Assembly: GCA_034440635.1 (NCBI GenBank)
Contig: JAOTON010002065.1
Span: 248,001-312,000, forward strand
From: Lepas anatifera
Taxonomy: Eukaryota > Arthropoda > Thecostraca > Lepadidae
DNA: 64,000 nucleotides
Direction: 5' to 3'
Of the stretch, positions 37,401-49,505 are shown piece after piece. Within the stretch, counting starts at the first letter, position 1. The number at the start of each line of letters is the position of its first letter. The notes beneath the pieces were generated by a model that worked only from the letters and a program-made list of their open reading frames with translations, was not told the DNA's origin and did no database searches. The translations under genes were made by a program, and so were the position numbers.

Positions 37401-39691
37401 GGTAGCAGCGGGCTACAGTCGGCCGTCACAGTGTAGCACTGGGCGGCACGTGCTGGCACCACCCCACACGGTGGCGTCCACGCCACAGCCACCGACAGTC
37501 ACGCACTCAGGCATCGAAACATGTCAGCGCAGCGCATGAAACAGAAAACAAGAAGGCCACTGGAAACTTTCTGCTTATACGAAAAAGACAGAGTTATCTG
37601 ACTTTGAGCAGAGTCGGGACGCCGCCCAGGCGGTGTCCTTCACGCGTCGGTGGCCGGCCCTGGCCGCAGCGCGGCGGCGTATCGGGAATAAATGAAACAT
37701 TGCTGGGCGCCGGCACCGCTACCTAACTGTGCCCGGCCTCCGGAAGTGGTGGGAGGTGCAGACCGATCAAAACACCGCTGCGAGCGCGGCCATAACTCAT
37801 GTTTTCCACGACAGAGCACGAAGTTAGAGATCCACGCTGCTCGGAACGCGCCCATCACTCGTGTTTTTTCGACAGAGCACGCAACCCGAGATCCCAATGG
37901 CGTCTGGACGTGATGGAGGCTGATATTGGATCGAGAAACGGGTAACACTTCTGGAGAACTAGAGCAACATGTGTGATAACTCGACCAAGAAGGAACACCA
38001 CACCATATGTTTTCAGTTCACTGAAGAACTAAGTGATTACTTACCTACCTACAGCGTTACGGTTAAGACGATTTATATTTAATACAGGCCGTTCAAAGCT
38101 TTCCGAGCCTTTCCGGACCAATCAGTCTGTAGACCGTGAGGACCGATCCGAAACTAATCCAAAAGTACTGCCACCTGGCCTCCAATGAAACGTTAAACCC
38201 ATATCCGGATACCACATTGCCAATTGTTCTGGCGTAGCGAATTCAATCCATTATTAGCTCGGGGATCTGTTCGATCACGAATCACGTAGTTCACAAATGA
38301 TATTTACAGCACACTGCCAATTTGTTGTATTGCAATACCCACTGACCTGGCCAGCACCAGGGGTACCCGGTGTTTTGGCCGGTAATATTTGTTTGCTAGC
38401 TCAGCAGCCATCGGGGCCGGCTTCCGCGCCGGTGAACCGCTCCAGCACGTACACCGTGTCGGCACAATCAAAAGAATGGTGACGGCAGTAACCGCCAACT
38501 CGGACCACACAGGCCTGCTCCCTTCTCCAGCCGTCTAGGAGCTTTACAGCACGAAAGTCAGCCTTCACAAATGGACCTGGTATCAGGATACCCCAACATG
38601 CGAAAATCCACAGGGGTGGGGGACAAGAGAGTATGTGTCACCACCCCGCGCTACTGTCGAGCCTTGGCGCTCCCTCAAACGTCGCTTATCTGGGTGAACC
38701 CTTCTGAAAGCTCTACAGAGTTTTTATGCCGGTTACCCTCCGTGACAGCTCACCGCCTCTGGATAGGCGACTGGCGGCGGCACAAGAAAGTGAAAAGTGG
38801 TCGGTCGGTGACCGCGTCATGGCCTGGCAGCCAGTGATAAGCGGCTTCCAGGTCACCTTCACAATCCTCCCGACGAAGACGGGTGAACGCAACACCGGAC
38901 AGGCTGGGGTCGCAGGCACGTGAGCTCGTTTTTTGGGCACTGCAACGCATTGCAACATTCTGAGACTAATGTTGTCAACATAAATTTTTGGTTATGTTTG
39001 ATGCATTTTCTTGAACTGCCGGTGTCTCCAGAATGCAGTAGATTTTTCAAATATTTCAGATACGTAAAGCCGGCATTTTTCAAGCACGCTAAACATACGA
39101 ATTGCACTTATGCACTTTGATATGCACATCGGCCATAAGTGACAGCAGACATTCAAACTGTGTATTTTCCGTAGTCACTGCTTCTTTATTCTTGTTGTTA
39201 AAGTTATTGACATATTAACAGCACTGAGTCAATTTATAGAGGTATTTGCAGAACTGAGTCACCACCGAGGCATTCGGGTCACGGCTCATGCATACCGCGA
39301 CACCCCAGGCCCAGACGTTTCGGCCGTCACACTCCTGCATGAGCAGTGTTGTGGCATGCCGTGACGGCCGTGTTTGTCATACGGCAAGGGTATAATTGGG
39401 TCGTTTTTGGCGTGCCACCGTTACGGCCGCATCAGCTCTGGGCCAATGATGTCGCAGTCGCAACACCCGGTGTGCTGCAGGGCATTGCTGGGCTGTTCTG
39501 GACGCCACAAATCGTTCGCGGGCGCCTACGGGCCTGTAGCAAGGGCATGGTGTTTAGTGTGATTGGGGATGCCGAATTTGAATGAATTCTGTAAGTAAGG
39601 AGCCAAAATTTTAAAATGGAGAGTCTAATATAAAGTTTTTTTCTAGCTTTCCCACAGGCCTGTTGAGCTGCTTAAAAATTCGAGATCGCTA
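34473..39691. other. Intron 1 segment, no gene seen
   Basis: Open frames here lack family features, repeats or splice context. GC-rich patches occur at 35120-35260 and 37620-37760 without recognisable exons. Confidence 0.4.
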
Positions 39692-39952
39692 CACTGGCGG
39701 ATCCAGGGGGGAAGGAAAGGACATTTGCCATCCAAATCCCCATATAAACCACATATACTTAGTATTGCTTCGACGTTTCATTGTGGGTTCCCAGGCACCC
39801 CAAAGATTGGCCTGCATTCGGTATTGGATCCCTAACTTAAATGGAAAACAAGAAAATATAAACCAATTATACTTAGCATTGTTTCGACGTTTCATGGTGG
39901 GTGCCCGGGCACCCCAAAGAGATATAAATTGACACCCCTGGGCTGTAGACTG
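39692..39952. mobile_element. Possible hAT-like MITE with internal direct repeats
   Basis: The left end is CACTGGCGGATCCAGG and the right end, reversed, CAGTCTACAGCCCAGGGG. Inside, two copies (39738-39805 and 39855-39919) share TTCGACGTTTCAT.GTGGGT and the following CACCCCAAAGA. No target duplication was found. Confidence 0.35.
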
Positions 39953-40354
39953 TCAAGGAACGAGTCTGTTTGGACTAAAAACATTTCTAAGGATTGGCGA
40001 ATGGCGGCTGTAGGTATATGGGAAAAGGAAAAGCAAACTCAGTAGGCTAGCATTAATTGGGGACAAAATAGACTTCTTTGGTAGAAAACAGATGAATACC
40101 TTAAATCAATTGTAGGTAACGACAAAAATGTTGTATTTGCCATTGCAATAAAGAGGGGTGCAAATATTTCTGAACCTGGTGTTGAAGAAGAACATTTCGG
40201 TGCAGCCATAATTTATTATAGGTATTTCTTTGGAATATATCAAAAGATAAGACTGGTGCAATCAAATATTCATTAAACATATAATAACAATTTGCAACGC
40301 CAAAGGCAAGTTTACTACTATATTGTGTTTGGCACACAAGTCTAACCCAGTCAC

Positions 40355-40556
40355 TGACGTCATACCCGCAGAAGGGTTACTTTTCTAACTCACTCGCACC
40401 GGCATGCAGTGACGTCACGCATTCTCACCGCCAGCAAAGCACGCCGACAGTCGCCGCACGCTTATTACCGCTGCACCGCACCCGCGCTGGAGGGAAGCCG
40501 GACCGTGACGTCACCATTATTTCATCATTAGTCGCTGCCTCGTCAGGATAAAATAC
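40355..40556 (+). promoter_or_regulatory. Cluster of three CRE sites plus TATA-like box
   Basis: Perfect TGACGTCA palindromes sit at 40355-40362, 40410-40417 and 40506-40513, followed by GATAAAATAC at 40547-40556 on the plus strand. CREs bind CREB/ATF-type bZIP factors. The cluster is inside intron 1 of the minus-strand gene, so it could be an enhancer or a promoter of an unseen transcript. Confidence 0.35.
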
Positions 40557-43509
40557 GCCGCTCCCCGTTCCTTTCGCTGGTGTCTCCAGCCAGGTGACTG
40601 TCCTGTACGGCGGCTCGGGCGGTTCCAGTCACTCCCGGCGGCCGGTCACAGTGGCTGGGTGCGCTCTTTAGCCGCCAGTGGTGTCCTTGGTGAACGCCAT
40701 CGCTGCCGACGGCCGACGGCCGTCGCCAGGGGCGCTGTAGGCCCACGGCAGCAGCAGCAAAAAAGCCAACGCCCAGGTGCAGATTCAGTGGCATATTTCA
40801 GCATCAAACTCGACCATGCAGTTTAATACGGAGACAAATTAGCCGTACATTTTTACTTATAGCTTCGTGCATCATCCACCGGGAGCCAAAGCTGCCGGCC
40901 CTGGCCTTCAACTGGTGCCTGACCGACAGCCGGAAATAGCCAGTGGTGCGGTCCCAAGCCAGCTCAAATGAACGACTGAGTCTGCCTGGGAAGAGGCGGT
41001 GTCTTCACCCGACTCCCACGCCATTCAGTCAGTTAGCGCGTGACTTATTGCTACGGACAACATTATTCCTTCTTCCACAATCGCTGGAGATCACTTCCGA
41101 CTTAGAGCTGTAACCTGTAACCGACCCAAAGCTGTAAAATTTGAAGTCTCTTCCATACCAGGTGGATGAAATTACCGTCCACTCATTGTTTTCACACTGC
41201 GGTTTACCATGGCAGTGTCAGTGACTCTTGGATCTCAGTGCCTGTGGAGGTTTCGTCCAACATGGAAAACCTTCAGCAGACTAGGTTTCACAGCTCGGTC
41301 AGGTCGCTGCGAGTAGAACGGGTTTCTAGATCGGTCTCCGCTGGTGCCCGCAGCGCCGGTTCGCTGAGCTGATGGTGAGAGCTGAAGAGAGAGGGGGCGG
41401 GGGAGGCGGAGACGATGCGCGGCAGAGTGAGAGAGACTGCAGTGCGCGACAGGGCGCTATCACCCACAGCGCCACTGTCAAGACGCGTCACGGCGCCTCT
41501 CACCGAAAAGGATCGGATGCTGCTTCAGTCACGCCGCTGATGCCGCAACTTATGTGAAAGAACACATTCCGCACAGCTAAACTGTCCACTCGTGGAACCA
41601 TTTTGTACTCGGCCACTTTTCCAAGAGACGCTGACACCACAATCCTTCAAAATCTACCATGCATGCGAGAGACCCTTCAAAGCTCATTACAATCACTTTA
41701 ATTCATTCATCAGACGTATGGAACGATTTCGTAGTTCTTGCGACCTTGACTGGCCATGTAAATGCGAACGACTGGCTGGAACTGGGGCTGGAGTTATTTC
41801 AGACATGTTATTCGTCACCATTCTATGACAACCCCAGTATTTGCGGTAACTTTGATCGATGACCGACAGATATCGACATTCACAATCTTTCGGCGAAATT
41901 TGGATATCCCTCTTCACCACGTGTCACAATTCACCTAAAATGAAAACAAGTAGATTCCAAACACTTCTATAGGGGCGAGGATAGTCCAAGAGGCAGTACA
42001 GTACCATTTGCCTATATTACTTTGATATCCAACCCGATGGACCAGAGGAGTTTGAGAGTAAGAACCACTCGCAAAACGTGCTAGGCCACCTCAGATTTGA
42101 ACCTTGCTACGCCTATGAATTCGATAGGAGAACTTTTTAATATAGAGAAAAATGCACATTCAATAATAACGAGTATTTAAAAACTATATATCTGGAAAAG
42201 GCACGAGTCTAATACAAGGTAGCCCAACTCATGCCGTAGTTAAGTAATCTTAATGAGATGGCACACCTCTGCCACAGTGGCAACTTTAATTCAAACTGAC
42301 AAATGTGGAAGGTTCTAACGAAGTCCAGACGTTAGACCTCGCCGAATTAAGTAGGCCGCTGCAGCCGTGCACAGAGACAGTCAGCGGTGGCGCTAGTGGT
42401 TGTTTTGGTCAGAACTCCGGCTCGCCCACACAGACGCGGTCGCTACAAGAGCCGAGCTCCAAGATGGCCGGGCGTGGGTGACGAGGGGCTAGTCTAGCAT
42501 CGTTTCGCCCACTGCCAACGGGAGCGTGGGCGAATTGAGCCAAATAGGGCAGCAGGTGATTGCTACCTGCCAAAAAGATCGTGTGCAGAATGCAGCTGCT
42601 CTGCATGAGGCCAGCAAGTCAGGGTAGGGCCGCCTCGGTAAAAAACTAGTACCGTGGACCACAAGTAACTGCCTCGACTGAGGTTACAACAATGATGGCA
42701 CCGATGAAACACGAGTGCACCGAGAGCCAACAACGTCATATTTTTTTGTTTAATTAGAGCGAAATTCGGAAACCTGGTGTTTTCACTTACATGAAGGTGC
42801 GGCGTACCTCGAAACATGATCAGTTTTTTTCTGATTTGTCGACTACCCAGTCTATTAACATTGCTTCAGTGCTAGGTTTCGTGGGCGGTTATCACATCTA
42901 ATTCGAGTGGTAGAGACCGTTGATGGGACAAAAAAGCAAGTATCACCGGAAGAATTGTTACGATAGGATAATAATCTGCAAGTGTGCTTTAATCAGAAAT
43001 AAAAACACTTGACGTAGATATCCAGAACGAAACCAACCCTCTAATTGCATCAATGCATCATTCTTACATCAATACTGTGCCTTACCAGAGGGTAAAAACG
43101 TCTGACAGTTTTTTAAGGAGATAGGAACTTCGCGTCATAAATGTTACTTTCTACCCAAAATACAATGTTTTGGACACTTGATTGCTATTTCTAGAAATAA
43201 AAAATTGAAAGCGATTCATTTTGCATATAAATGAAGAACCCTAAATCGCACCCTTATGGAAACTTCGACGACGTCTGCATTACCTCAAAAAGCCACGGAG
43301 TGAATGTAGAATGCATTCAGCATTGGGGAAGCGTTGCAAAATGAATAACTGCCTCGCCGTCAATGAGCCCCTCCATAACATCCAAGTTCGACGATATATT
43401 CTTCCTTTTAATCCAAAGTTACAAATACGAGAGGGACACTGAAGTAGCGAGGATAGTCATACATATGATAGCAGCACAATAAAAATATAGGCATATTTTC
43501 GGTACTCAC

Positions 43510-44864
43510 CCACACTCGCAGATCTCGCAAATACACTTGGCGTTCTTTCCTCCTCCTTCGGCGGTGCTCGGACGACCAGCCGGCTTCTTCGGCTTGCCTG
43601 ACTTCTTTGCCCCTTTGTCGTCGACAGTGTGCGCCTTGTCACTGATCTGGAGGACTTGACCGGAGCTGTCCATGATCTGCTGTTGTTGTAAGACATTCGT
43701 GGAAGAGCTAGACCTCTGCACGGTCGCAGAACTGATCTGAGACTCTTGCTGCACGGTTGTGGAAGATGATTGCTGCACCTGGGACTCAGAGACCTGGGAC
43801 TCAGAGATTCGGGACTCAGAGATCTGGGACTCAGAGATCTGGGATGACTGAAGCTGCTGTTGCTGTGTTTGAGATAGTGAAGACTCCATCATCTGCTGAC
43901 TGGAACGGCTAGATTGTTCCAGCATTTGTTGAGAGGAGGACTGTTCCATGATCTGTTGAGAACTGGAATGTGACTGGTCCACCATCTGTTGGGAACTGGA
44001 ATGTGACTGCTCCATGATCTGTTGGGAACTAGAATGTGACTGCTCCATGACCTGTTGGGAACTAGAATGCATTTGCTCCATGACTTGTTGAGAAGACGAG
44101 TGCGACTGTTCCAGCGCTTGTTGGGACATTGATTGCTCCACAACTTGCTGTGAGGAAGAAGATTGATCCAAAACTTGATGCGAAGATGAAACAGCCTGTT
44201 CCATTACCTGCTGAGAAGACGACTGCTCAAAAAGTTGTTGGGAGGAAGAAGAGTGCTCCAACACCTGTTGGGAAGATGATACATTCTGCTCCATCACTTG
44301 TTGTTGAGAAGACTGTTCCACAATCTGTTGCGAGGATGATGACTGTTCCACAACCTGGTGCGAGGATGAGGACTGTTCCAACACCTGTGAAGACGACAGA
44401 GACTGCTCCATAACTTGCTGCGACGAAGACTGCTCCATCATTTGCGATGAGGCAGCTTGCTCGATCTTCTTCGAGGAGCTCACCAGCTCCTTAGAAGCTA
44501 ACTGATCTGAAGAGGTGACTTCCTGTGCCGACGAGGCCCTTAACTCGCCGGCATTGGAAGTGCCCTTCTTCGCCAGTGCCCCAGCACCATTGGCGCTCTC
44601 AGTGGTCTTCTTCTTTGTCGGAGTCCCCTTTGCATCTTTTGTTCCCTTCGTGGGGTCTTTTCCTTTTATGGCTTTCTTTTCGGTAGCACCTGTTACCGCC
44701 TTTACTTCCTTGGCATCCTTTCCGCTGACGGTTTTGGAGTACTTCCCGGCAACTTTAGACGTCGTCTTCTCCTGCACCTCAAACTTTTGCACCTTTTTCT
44801 CCTCGGAGACTTTCTTTTCCTCTGACACCCACTTTCCGCTTCGCAGCACGCGCTTTCCCGGCAT
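43510..44864 (-). CDS. Exon 1: start codon, Lys-rich head, Ser/Gln repeats, first half of SAXO cysteine motif
   Basis: The ATG at 44864 opens a 451-codon coding exon plus two bases, ending TGT GG at a consensus donor, gtgagt. Residues 1-105 are basic and Lys/Thr/Gly-rich. Residues about 138-328 hold some 20 units of 9-10 residues of the form SSSQQVMEQ. Residues 343-362 are five SQISE-type pentamers. Residues 410-440 are again Lys/Pro/Gly-rich. The motif CICEICEC occupies 444-451. In known SAXO proteins this motif lies at the extreme N-terminus, so the ~440 preceding residues are an unusual extension. It is low-complexity and probably disordered, and its function is unknown. Reading on past the donor gives a stop at once, which supports splicing. 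Confidence 0.85.
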
Positions 44865-45110
44865 TTTGATTCTTATCCTACACTACTCACTAAAGGTGGC
44901 AAAGTCGCTCACAAAATCCAATATCAAACACACAATCACAGCAGTACAGGTCGTTCGTTGGTCGCGAACCTCGGGTCGGTTCTGTTGCCACTCTCGGCAC
45001 CCACAGTGTTATGAAAGCGCCGGAGACAGCGGCGCTGGCTGCGGCGCGGCCGCCGCCGTGCGGCGTTGCTCGTCGCCCCGGTGACGTCACAGGCAGGCGC
45101 CGCCCACTCG
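44865..45110 (-). promoter_or_regulatory. Presumed 5' UTR and GC-rich promoter with CRE
   Basis: Directly upstream of the ATG lies leader-like sequence, then a CG-dense block (45010-45110) with repeated GCGGCG and a perfect TGACGTCA at 45082-45089. No clear TATA box was seen. The transcription start cannot be placed from sequence alone. Confidence 0.45.
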
Positions 45111-46523
45111 CCGGAGGTCCGACCTGCAAAATGGTAATGAGGCGTCACATGGCATGCTCGTTTAAACAGGGGGTGTTGTTAATGCGTAGTTTAAGCCACA
45201 AAAGGTCTGTCGTTGAGAGCATGACCTGCTAGAGTCATGACCTGACCCTCCGGCGGCACGTCCGACCTCAGGTGGTCGCCTGTATGACTCACACTGCCAG
45301 CACCCTCCTCTACACCTGGGTCCAGGCGGGGGCTGGCTGGCCTGCCGTCTGGAATACACTTTTAGCTACGAGAACCGGTCTCACCCCGTGCTGCCAATAT
45401 CCCGCTCAGCTTATATGGACTTAGGTAGGCAGGATCACGCTTGCATCCTTACATCACGACAGTAGTGCAGCCCTTTTGCGGTACACAGAGAGGCACCGAC
45501 ACGTCAGGTGAATCGCTGGGCTCAACACAGCGAAAGCGCCTGTGGCTAGCTGATTTCCACAGAGGTGAAAGTTGTAGCTCTTTCGGTGCGACACAGACCG
45601 CGAACCCATTGCCAGCGTTTACGCACGCTGGCGACTTCACTGCACAGCAACCAACTGGTCATATTTACCCACTTCCCTATCTCTCTAGGCCTGCAATTAA
45701 TTTTTGTCCTGAAGCATGACTTATTCCTTAATAGGATGCTTTATTTTAGATTTGTCGACTTTTCATGCTGATAGTGACCCCATTCATTCTGTGTGACTAA
45801 AAAACAGACACACAACGCCTACGCACACAAACACAACAAAATACACTAACCTTTGAGGTCAACCCAGGAGGCGCAAGATCTAGGCAAAGCTAGGAAAAGT
45901 GTTTCGAGGGAAATAAGTGTAGACAGAGATCTGCCTAACGGAATGCGCATCAAGAGGCATAAACAAGTTTGAAACTATTTCCCTGAAAAATACCCGATGC
46001 TTCCGATGATTCTTAAACATTATACCAATTACATTACCCGTGACGTGTACCAAAAATCTGAATTCAAGATATGGGATAAAACGTCAAAAGACATGTAGCA
46101 GCAAGCAAATACGCGTTAAGTAGGATACATATTTTGCACGTTGTGAGTAAGTACAATAAAGTTTTACTCAAGCATTTGCCGAGCTCCTTGCTAAAGCATG
46201 GCTAGCGCTTTCCCCGCTACCTGTTCAGAACAGCAGGAGGTCACCTGCGCATGTTTAATCGAGGTGAAGGTAAATACAACTGAGGCGGGGGTAAATAAAC
46301 CAAGGCCCTTTTCTTGCAATGCCGAAGAGAGTAGCATAAACACTCAGGGTAAATATGACGTGCTTCCAAATTCTGAAGTAGACGTTAGCTCTTCATAATA
46401 TGTGTCAGCTTCTGGTGAGAAAGTTCATTCGTTTACTGCGATATAAAAATTGCATGGTATCGCGGAATGAGGGCAGTGGTCTTTTTGTGTCTTTGATAAA
46501 GTTGCCCTACTCGGTTTAAGTGC

Positions 46524-46587
<64 letters not shown>

Positions 46588-46633
46588 ACATAGTGAGGTA
46601 CTGCATACATAGGCGTAATGGTTATCAGTTCAG

Positions 46634-46669
<36 letters not shown>

Positions 46670-48206
46670 TCGGTGTTTGACGCCTGCCGTAAACTAGGTG
46701 CTGCAGTGATGTTGGTTACCCGGTTGTACAGTGTTTGTGCTCCTATCATGTGTATATAATGTCGATTGCCCTCTGATGTACCATTGTTTTATCGGTTTGG
46801 GTTTCTGGTTAGGTGGTTTGTTTACATTGTTTTATCTCCTCTACTTTGCCTTTTATTGGGGTCATTCCGTGGGCAATGAATTAAATAAATACAAAATAAA
46901 AAAATGTTTTATGAGTCACCCACCCCTAAAAGAATGTAAAACATCGCCCCCCCTTCACCTCCCTAGTCTCGACTGGAAGAGGCAGACCTTCCTTCTTCGG
47001 AAAAATAGAAATGCTAAGCAAATTGCAATGAACAAAATACAAAAATGACCCAGCCAGCAGACAACTGCAGCTTGAAGAATCCGCCTGCTAGACAAGGGTC
47101 CCGAAAAATTTGGGGATGGGGAATATCTCCTCCCACCCCCTATTCCGCCGCTACTGCAGTATAGGTCTTAGACAAAGGAACAAGCGTGACCTGAAATTGG
47201 AGCACCTGTTATACGTGAGGAGGGTCTTATCTACCCTGTTTGTAAGACACCCTTTGCCAGAGACTGCTTAGAACTTCCTTATCCAGATGGTCTCGTAATT
47301 GTTTGAGCTTACGTAAAGCTTGCTATAGTAAATCTTCTAAGGGATCAAAGTTTTTATAGCTTTTCTAGAAAAAAGAGCAATCAAACCATAATTAGCCCTA
47401 TTGCAAGTTTGTTCACGCTACACGTCTTTTGTTATTTGGCAAAGTTGTACGAAGCTAAATGGGGTTTAATGAAGCAGACCTGAATTAAAACGGAATTTAA
47501 GTTTCGTTGGTAGAGCTAACTTCCCGGCGGTCCGCAACTGTCCATGCCGTATTGATGTCTGGTACTTTAGCTTTACGTACCACGAGCGCTCGCAGAAGTA
47601 GCTTAAATTTCGAGGAGACAATTTCAACGACTGAATATAAACAACTTGTTCATTGAAAACCCTCGCTCTCAACACCTTACGTCACCAACATAAAGCTAAC
47701 ATCCATAATTCTGAAACCAAGGATATCCTTTACATCAATGCCTTGTCCCCGACGTGTCCAATTGATTTAGCCTTGCATGGGCCATTCCCTAAACCAGCAA
47801 TGGCCAGAATACGACACTTGAATGCATGCTTTCGTCCCAACAGGATGCATGCTATCGTCCCGGCGGTCACAGCTACAGGGCAATGGTCAGCAGGGGGTAA
47901 TTATTATGCTGCATCTGTTTACAAGCTCAGTAACCTCTTAGGCTCCTAAGGATTGACAATCTGTTATCCATGTAAGATGGCAGTTCTCTCAATACCACGG
48001 TAGTCATATTTTATCGCTCCGAATATATTCTGACTTCCTTTATTGCTAGGTGAAATTTATATTGCATGGGGAAGACATGTAGGTTTTCTCACGCCGTTGT
48101 ATCGGCTACAGTTTTGGCTGAGATCGAGGTGCATTCCGAGACCCACCAGCCCACGGTTCAGAGACAGACGCTTCTCCCGCAGAGTTTCCATACATATGGG
48201 GTGGCT
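45111..48206. other. Intergenic, no gene seen; two (AT)n tracts
   Basis: Alternating TA tracts at 46529-46583 and 46638-46666. Remaining open frames are short and featureless. Confidence 0.5.
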
Positions 48207-48652
48207 TTAAAGGGAATGTGGTACCTCAGTTGAATCCTGAAATATGGTGTATTTAGGCGCACTTTTAGCCGAAAATAATGAACAACTCATGATATCTCTG
48301 AAAACAATTACAATAAGTTCAAAGTTTTTATTTTTAAAATAATCCTCCAGGGAAATAAATAAATATCTGCCGGTGGATGATGTCATGATCTGGAAACCAC
48401 TACAATACTCGAAACGCTTCAAGGGCTTCGATTGGCTGATGTTCATCGTGACGTCATCATATGTCGTCACACCAATAGCGATGACAACTGTGGCCTGCTG
48501 CTAAGGGTACATAGCAGGTAGGTTTTAGCTTTTTCTACGGAAATCTAGAGTTCCAAGACAAATGACAAATTGAGTACCGGGTTTTCCGACTTGCTTTACA
48601 ACTTGGCTATCTCAGATAAAATTACGTTATGAAGGTGCCACATTCCCTTTAA
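48207..48652. mobile_element. TTAA-flanked MITE (Kolobok/T2- or piggyBac-like)
   Basis: TTAA at 48207-48210 and 48649-48652 bounds a 438-bp element. Its termini are AGGGAATGTGGTACC and, reversed from the right, AGGGAATGTGGCACC (14 of 15 identical). It has no transposase. A similar terminus occurs at 20153-20169 and as a solitary end at 61244-61262. Confidence 0.7.
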
Positions 48653-48719
48653 GTTGGAGAACAGCTCACAACACGCGTCCTGTGCTGCCCTCAGTGACTG
48701 TCGGTCAGGCTGACTTTGG

Positions 48720-48870
48720 TGACGTCACAGGTGGCAGCAGCCGGTCTGAGAGAAGATCAGCTGACTGCATTAGGGAGCCTCTGTCAGCTGATTCCCCAGT
48801 CAGCTCCGACCTCGCCGCCCACGGACCGTGACGTCACAGGTACGAAGCCGCGCTAACACGCCCATAAAAG
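48720..48870 (+). promoter_or_regulatory. Promoter-like segment: two CREs and a TATA box
   Basis: TGACGTCA occurs at 48720-48727 and 48829-48836, each followed by CAGG, and ATAAAAG at 48864-48870 has the right spacing for transcription starting near 48895. No convincing protein gene follows, only a minisatellite. It lies about 4 kb upstream of the SAXO-like gene on the opposite strand. Confidence 0.35.
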
Positions 48871-48954
48871 GCAGTCGGCCCAGATTCTCCTTTGGGGGGA
48901 AGGTGTTGGCCTTAAAGCCAATACAAACAAGATGGGTGCGCGGCGGCCTCAGAG

Positions 48955-49505
48955 AACGCCGCCCCCGACGAGACACGGGTACCCAGCAGCGCGGGGAGTG
49001 GGGTGGACTAAGGAGAACTCCACTCCATAGGAGACGCGGGTACCAGCAGCGCGGGGAGAGTGGTGGACTAGGGAAAACTCCACGCAGAGGAGACGCGGGT
49101 ACCAGCAGCACGGGGAGAGGAGTGGACTACGGAGAACTCCACTCCAGAGGAGACGCGGGTACCAGCAGCGCGGGGAGAGGAGTGGACTACGGAGAACTCC
49201 ACTCCAGAGGAGACGCGGGTACCAGCAGCGCGGGGAGAGGAGTGGACTACGGAGAACTCCACTCCAGAGGAGACGCGGGTCCCAGCAGCGCGGGGAGAGG
49301 AGTGGACTACGGAGAACTCCACTCCAGAGGAGACGCGGTACCCAGCAGCGCGGGGAGAGGAGTGGACTACGGAGAACTCCACTCCAGAGGAGACGCGGTA
49401 CCAGCAGCGGGGAGAGGAGTGGACTACGGAGAACTCCACTCCAGAGGAGACGCGGGTACCAGCAGCGCGGGGAGAGGAGTGGACTACGGAGAACTCCACT
49501 CCAGA
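48955..49505. repeat. 60-bp minisatellite, ~9 copies
   Basis: The unit includes GAGACGCGGGTACCAGCAGC, then GCGGGGAGAGGAGTGGACTA and CGGAGAACTCCACTCCA. Since 60 is divisible by three, a 246-codon plus-strand frame (20-residue unit with GRGVDYGELHSRGDAG) stays open. One unit is shorter near 49400. Coding status is doubtful. Confidence 0.92.

Larger units (their letters stand above)
419..44864 (-). other. Giant SAXO/FAM154-like microtubule-associated protein gene, 15 exons, 3' end outside window
   Basis: Exons in transcript order: 43510-44864, 29326-29439, 24736-24842, 23668-23763, 22562-23383, 21104-21202, 20538-20714, 19011-19199, 13446-18381, 12463-12639, 9393-12183, 7693-7869, 4044-7180, 2169-2345, 419-1478. 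All junctions have AG acceptors and GT donors, and every phase matches its neighbour. The first two introns are phase 2 and all others phase 1. The assembled protein starts with a Lys/Ser/Gln-rich region, then CICEICECGRHRCPH, then about 140-150 repeats of roughly 29 residues around DNLRPEGEF. In known SAXO proteins a CxCxxCxCGRHxCPH motif precedes repeats that bind and stabilise microtubules of cilia, centrioles or axons. That role is inferred here. The size, about 5,140 codons in the window with no stop reached, is far beyond typical family members. The 3' end, polyadenylation site and expression pattern are not visible. Confidence 0.82.

Noticed and set aside
40543..40794. Minus-strand 83-codon frame as an alternative first exon
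   Set aside because: No cysteine motif, no donor in a phase compatible with exon 2, and GC-rich composition explains the open frame.
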